Source: Saccharomycodes ludwigii
Lineage: Eukaryota; Ascomycota; Saccharomycetes; Saccharomycodales; Saccharomycodaceae
Assembly: GCF_020623625.1 (NCBI RefSeq)
Contig: NC_060202.1
Coordinates: forward strand, 1,677,501 to 1,741,500
Reading direction: 5' to 3'
Length of the DNA: 64,000 nucleotides
Shown here: positions 61,076 through 64,000 of the stretch, one piece after another
Layout: each line of letters starts with the position of its first letter
Numbering within the stretch: position 1 is the stretch's first letter
Notes under the pieces: generated by a model
What the model saw: the letters and a program-made list of their open reading frames with translations, nothing else
Told to the model about the DNA's origin: nothing
Databases searched by the model: none
Translations under genes and position numbers: made by a program

Positions 61076-62035
61076 TTATTGAAGCAAGGGTTCAATTAAT
61101 TCATATAAGTCACCCAATTTATTAGCATAATATTTAGGCAATTCTGATGCATCGGTGTTTTCAGACAACAAATTCTGCTCAGTTTCTATTCCGGTCAAAA
61201 CCAATAAAGTACCTCCTAGTTTACCATCAATACCAAATTTGATATCAGTATTTAATCTATCGCCAACCATACAACATCTTTCTTTAACTAAGTTAGGTTT
61301 GGCCTCGAAAAGGGCATCCAGCATAGGAGTGTATGGTTTACCACAAATAATAGGGTTTCTACCAGTGCTTGTTACCAATGATTCTACTATCGAACCAACA
61401 CCTGGTAAAATCATATTGTGGCTTGGAAAAGTACTATCATTATTAGTTGCAATAAATAAGGTTTCTTTATTATCACGGACAGTGGTTAAATATTGAAATG
61501 CAATACACAACTTATGATAATTTATCTTTGTGTCTAAACCGACAACAACACACTTAACATTAGGGTCTAGCGGTAAAAATGGTGTGGTGGAGGGATTCCA
61601 TTCTTCCAATAACTTTTCATCACTTCCACCGATAGTTTCGTAACCATATTGTTTTAATTCCTCTTCAATTCCGCTTTCTCCCACAATCCAAATTTTGGTT
61701 CCAACAGTTGGCATTTTCAATACGTTGTGGATGTAAGTGGCAGTTGCATAACTTGATCCAATAATTTGATCTTCTGTCACATCAATGCCAAAACTAGCAA
61801 ATTTCTTTGTATAATTCTTTCTAGACTTGGTAGAATTGTTGGTGACAAAAATTAACTGTTTATTCAACTTGGCTAGCAATTTTAAAGTTTCCTTGACCTT
61901 AGGTAATAAGATGGAACCTGACCATAAAACACCATCACAATCGAATAAAAAAGTGTCATATTTATCCAAAAAATCTTGAGCAAGTTTCTTAGAACTTATT
62001 TTAATAGGTTGTTGTTTGTCGATATTAATAGTCAT
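61076..62035 (-). CDS. PHO13: Pho13 HAD-family phosphatase (metabolite repair)
   Basis: A 319-residue HAD-superfamily phosphatase (S. cerevisiae Pho13 about 312 aa), related to mammalian phosphoglycolate phosphatase. Motif I FLFDCDGVLWSG carries the nucleophile Asp32 and acid/base Asp34; motif II is IFVTNNSTKSRKNY; the cap domain follows; motif IV is CMVGDRLNTDIKFGIDGKLG. Pho13 removes toxic side products such as 4-phosphoerythronate and 2-phosphoglycolate, made by errors of glycolytic enzymes, and its loss improves xylose use in engineered yeast. It is divergent from ALG9. S. cerevisiae PHO13 is YDL236W, ALG9 is YNL219C: another join of the two tracks. Confidence 0.97.
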   Translation of the reverse strand: MTINIDKQQPIKISSKKLAQDFLDKYDTFLFDCDGVLWSGSILLPKVKETLKLLAKLNKQLIFVTNNSTKSRKNYTKKFASFGIDVTEDQIIGSSYATATYIHNVLKMPTVGTKIWIVGESGIEEELKQYGYETIGGSDEKLLEEWNPSTTPFLPLDPNVKCVVVGLDTKINYHKLCIAFQYLTTVRDNKETLFIATNNDSTFPSHNMILPGVGSIVESLVTSTGRNPIICGKPYTPMLDALFEAKPNLVKERCCMVGDRLNTDIKFGIDGKLGGTLLVLTGIETEQNLLSENTDASELPKYYANKLGDLYELIEPLLQ

Positions 62036-62825
62036 TTTTTTGTATAGTATTGATTTAGTTGACTTGGAAGTTATTTTTATTGTTAAACTGCAGAATCACA
62101 AAAAAATGATAGTAATAATAAAGTAGCTGAATGGAGTATTCTTCTTACTTTCCAAGACTAATAAGTTTCAATAAATAAATATTTTTTTTTTAAAGAAAAA
62201 AAAATAAAAATAAAAAATTAAATGGGATTGATTGAGGTTTTCATTCGGTTACATATTTATATATAATATTTTCTCTGATTTATCCGAATTATTCTGTATT
62301 GAGTTATTTATCATCATGCCATGCGTCACACAATTTAAAAAAAAAAAAAAAAATAAAGAGTGAACGATGTGAGATATTATTTTGTATGTGTGTTTATTAA
62401 TATTATTTACTCGGAAATAATATTCCGCCGTTTATCTTTTTCTACTGTATTTTCTACCTCTTCTAATTTAGCCCCCCCCGGATTCCTTTAATAAGGAAAT
62501 AACTAATAATATCTTCATTATTGTTTATTTACCAAAAATGCAAAATTACGTCTGCAAGCTGCCTTTTTTTTTTTTTGTAACAAATGTTGATCAAACTAAA
62601 GAAAATAAACATCTTGCACCCATTTATCTTTTTATACGAATAAAAAAAAAATATATTGTTTATTTAAATATAAATAATAAACAGTACTAACTTTTAATCA
62701 CTAAATTTTCAATATATAATGAACGTAAACTTTAACATAATAACAGCAAATTGAAATAGATAAAAAAAAAAGAAAAAGAAAAAGAAAAAGAAAAAAGAGA
62801 AAAAAACAGAAAAAAACTTATCACA
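62036..62825. other. divergent promoter region, PHO13 and ALG9
   Basis: 790 bp with A/T tracts, a CCCCCCCCGG patch near 62473, and an AAAAAG repeat near 62769-62800 just before the ALG9 ATG. No other gene seen. Confidence 0.55.
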
Positions 62826-64000
62826 ATGATATCAAATCACAAACTAAACAAAACATCTGTATTGTTAGTTATAATTTTATTCATTATAAGATGTGGAATT
62901 GCTCCAGTATTTTCTCTTATAAGTGATTGCGACGAAACTTATAATTACTTGGATCCGTTAAATTTTCTACTAAGAGGTTTTGGTAAAGAAACTTGGGAAT
63001 ATTCGCCAGTTTATTCCATTAGATCCTGGGCTTTTTTATTACCATTCTACTCTATATTAAAACCATTGTCAGCAATCGGTTTACTTCCCAGTGATTTGTT
63101 ATTTTTCAGTTTAAGGTTTGTTTTAGGTGCATTTTCTGCATTGAGTGAGATATATTTGTTTAAGCAGTTATTAACTACTTTTAACTTAACACAAGCCAAT
63201 TGGTGGCTTTTTTTGCAAATTTTTAACCCTGGTTGGTTTCATGCATGTGTTGAATTGCTACCTTCTTCATTTGCCATGATTTTACTATTATTATCTACAG
63301 GCCATTTTTTAAAATATTTGAGTACTAAATCCACAGTATCATTTATAAACTCTTTAATATTTGTTTTCATTGCAGGTATTTTAGGCTGGCCGTTTGTTTT
63401 ATTAATAGCGGTACCATTAGTGTTACAATATGTTGTGTCAAAACACAAATGTTTTTTCACCAATGTTTTTAAAACCGGTGTCAAAAGTTTGATTGGATTA
63501 TTTTTGATTATCTTTATAGTGTTGACTATTGATTCAATAATCTATGGTAAAATAACCCCAGTTTTCTACAATATCGTAAGTTATAACGTTTTACAAGCCA
63601 ACGAGGAAACCGGCCCCAATATTTTTGGAGTTGAACCATGGTATTATTATGTTCTAAATTTGGTATTAAATTTCCCTATTTTAACTCTACTCGGAGTAGT
63701 TGGATTTTCATTACTTGTTCCATTTGATCACAATTTAATCCAAATTTTACCTATTTTTTCTCAATTATTTATTTGGATTGGTGTTTTCATTTCACAACCA
63801 CATAAGGAAGAAAGATTTCTTTATCCTATCTATGGGTTAATTACATTCACAGCCAGTTTATTCTACACGAAAATCTTTCAGAACAATGCCACAACAATGC
63901 AAAGTAACAATAGGTTACAACTAACAATTAAATCTTTTGTCAAACTTTTCAGCATAACTGCTATTATTATCCAATCGTTATTGAGAATATATGCTCTAAT
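62826..64000 (+). CDS. ALG9: Alg9 alpha-1,2-mannosyltransferase, cut by window end
   Basis: Starts at ATG 62826 and is open to the end of the window (391 complete codons; S. cerevisiae Alg9 about 555 aa), so the C-terminus is missing only because the window stops. It begins with a hydrophobic segment and the GT22 signature ISDCDETYNYLDPLNFLLRG, then GKETWEYSPVYSIRSWAFLLPFY in two adjoining parts, FNPGWFHACVELLPSSF, SGPNIFGVEPWYY-like TGPNIFGVEPWYYYV, and QPHKEERFLYPIYGLI. These match Alg9 throughout. The protein is a multi-pass ER membrane enzyme that uses dolichol-phosphate mannose to add the seventh and ninth mannoses to the lipid-linked N-glycan precursor. With OST4 it is the second N-glycosylation gene in the window, though the two are not adjacent. 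Confidence 0.97.
   Translation, partial: MISNHKLNKTSVLLVIILFIIRCGIAPVFSLISDCDETYNYLDPLNFLLRGFGKETWEYSPVYSIRSWAFLLPFYSILKPLSAIGLLPSDLLFFSLRFVLGAFSALSEIYLFKQLLTTFNLTQANWWLFLQIFNPGWFHACVELLPSSFAMILLLLSTGHFLKYLSTKSTVSFINSLIFVFIAGILGWPFVLLIAVPLVLQYVVSKHKCFFTNVFKTGVKSLIGLFLIIFIVLTIDSIIYGKITPVFYNIVSYNVLQANEETGPNIFGVEPWYYYVLNLVLNFPILTLLGVVGFSLLVPFDHNLIQILPIFSQLFIWIGVFISQPHKEERFLYPIYGLITFTASLFYTKIFQNNATTMQSNNRLQLTIKSFVKLFSITAIIIQSLLRIYAL

Noticed and set aside
1-64000. tRNA genes, Ty/LTR elements, other transposons, CRISPR arrays
   Set aside because: No GTTCGANTC B-box in a tRNA-like context, no terminal repeats with a coding interior, no spaced repeat array. Nothing virus-derived recognised.
1-64000. 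Centromere (CDEI-CDEII-CDEIII) or replication origin calls
   Set aside because: CACGTG boxes exist but lack a CDEIII-like partner at the right distance; ARS-like matches are uninformative in DNA this rich in A/T.

Overview
This window looks like ordinary gene-bearing chromosome from a budding yeast (Saccharomycetales). Nearly every gene is an intronless, single-frame ortholog of a named Saccharomyces cerevisiae gene. Intergenic DNA is very AT-rich, with long A/T homopolymers and (TA)n runs, and many proteins carry long Asn, Gln or Glu tracts. I see no rRNA, tRNA, CRISPR, transposon, LTR or virus-derived element. The species cannot be named from this alone. A non-WGD (not whole-genome-duplicated) yeast such as Saccharomycodes or a relative would fit, as inference only.

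The key layout observation is that genes found in two separate S. cerevisiae blocks (chr XIV YNL195-YNL219 and chr IV YDL223-YDL236) are interleaved here in one row. This is the gene order expected before the yeast whole-genome duplication. Left to right: HBT1-like, an Asn-rich protein at the SLZ1 position, WHI3/WHI4, SHS1, GCR2, NNR1, PSY2, GCS1/SPS18, RTT106, RIO2, YNL208W, SSB, PTP1, BRE4, OST4, VID27, RRG9, PEX17, MFG1, IES2, GYP7, RAP1, PPN2, YPD1, MGS1, PHO13 and ALG9 (cut by the window end). HO, SPS19, MER1 and YNL211C, which have S. cerevisiae positions in these blocks, were not recognised.

The genes cover unrelated housekeeping and regulatory roles: cell-size control and septins (WHI3, SHS1), transcription and chromatin (GCR2, RTT106, IES2, RAP1, MFG1), ribosome maturation and co-translational folding (RIO2, SSB), signalling phosphatases and phosphorelay (PSY2, PTP1, YPD1), trafficking (GCS1, GYP7, BRE4), peroxisome and mitochondrion (PEX17, RRG9), N-glycosylation (OST4, ALG9), metabolite repair (NNR1, PHO13), polyphosphate (PPN2) and replication stress (MGS1). 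They form no operon or cassette.

The most notable anomalies are as follows. Three genes (the SLZ1-position gene, GCR2 and VID27) are each interrupted in a poly-A run in a way that one extra A would restore, which suggests homopolymer errors in the assembly. The HBT1-like frame has no ATG and begins behind a candidate 3' splice site. HBT1 carries a near-identical 150-bp coding minisatellite. MFG1 is more than twice the S. cerevisiae length because of Gln/Pro expansions, including a run of roughly 60 Gln. OST4 has an acidic C-terminal extension. I found no evidence of a novel cassette-like system.
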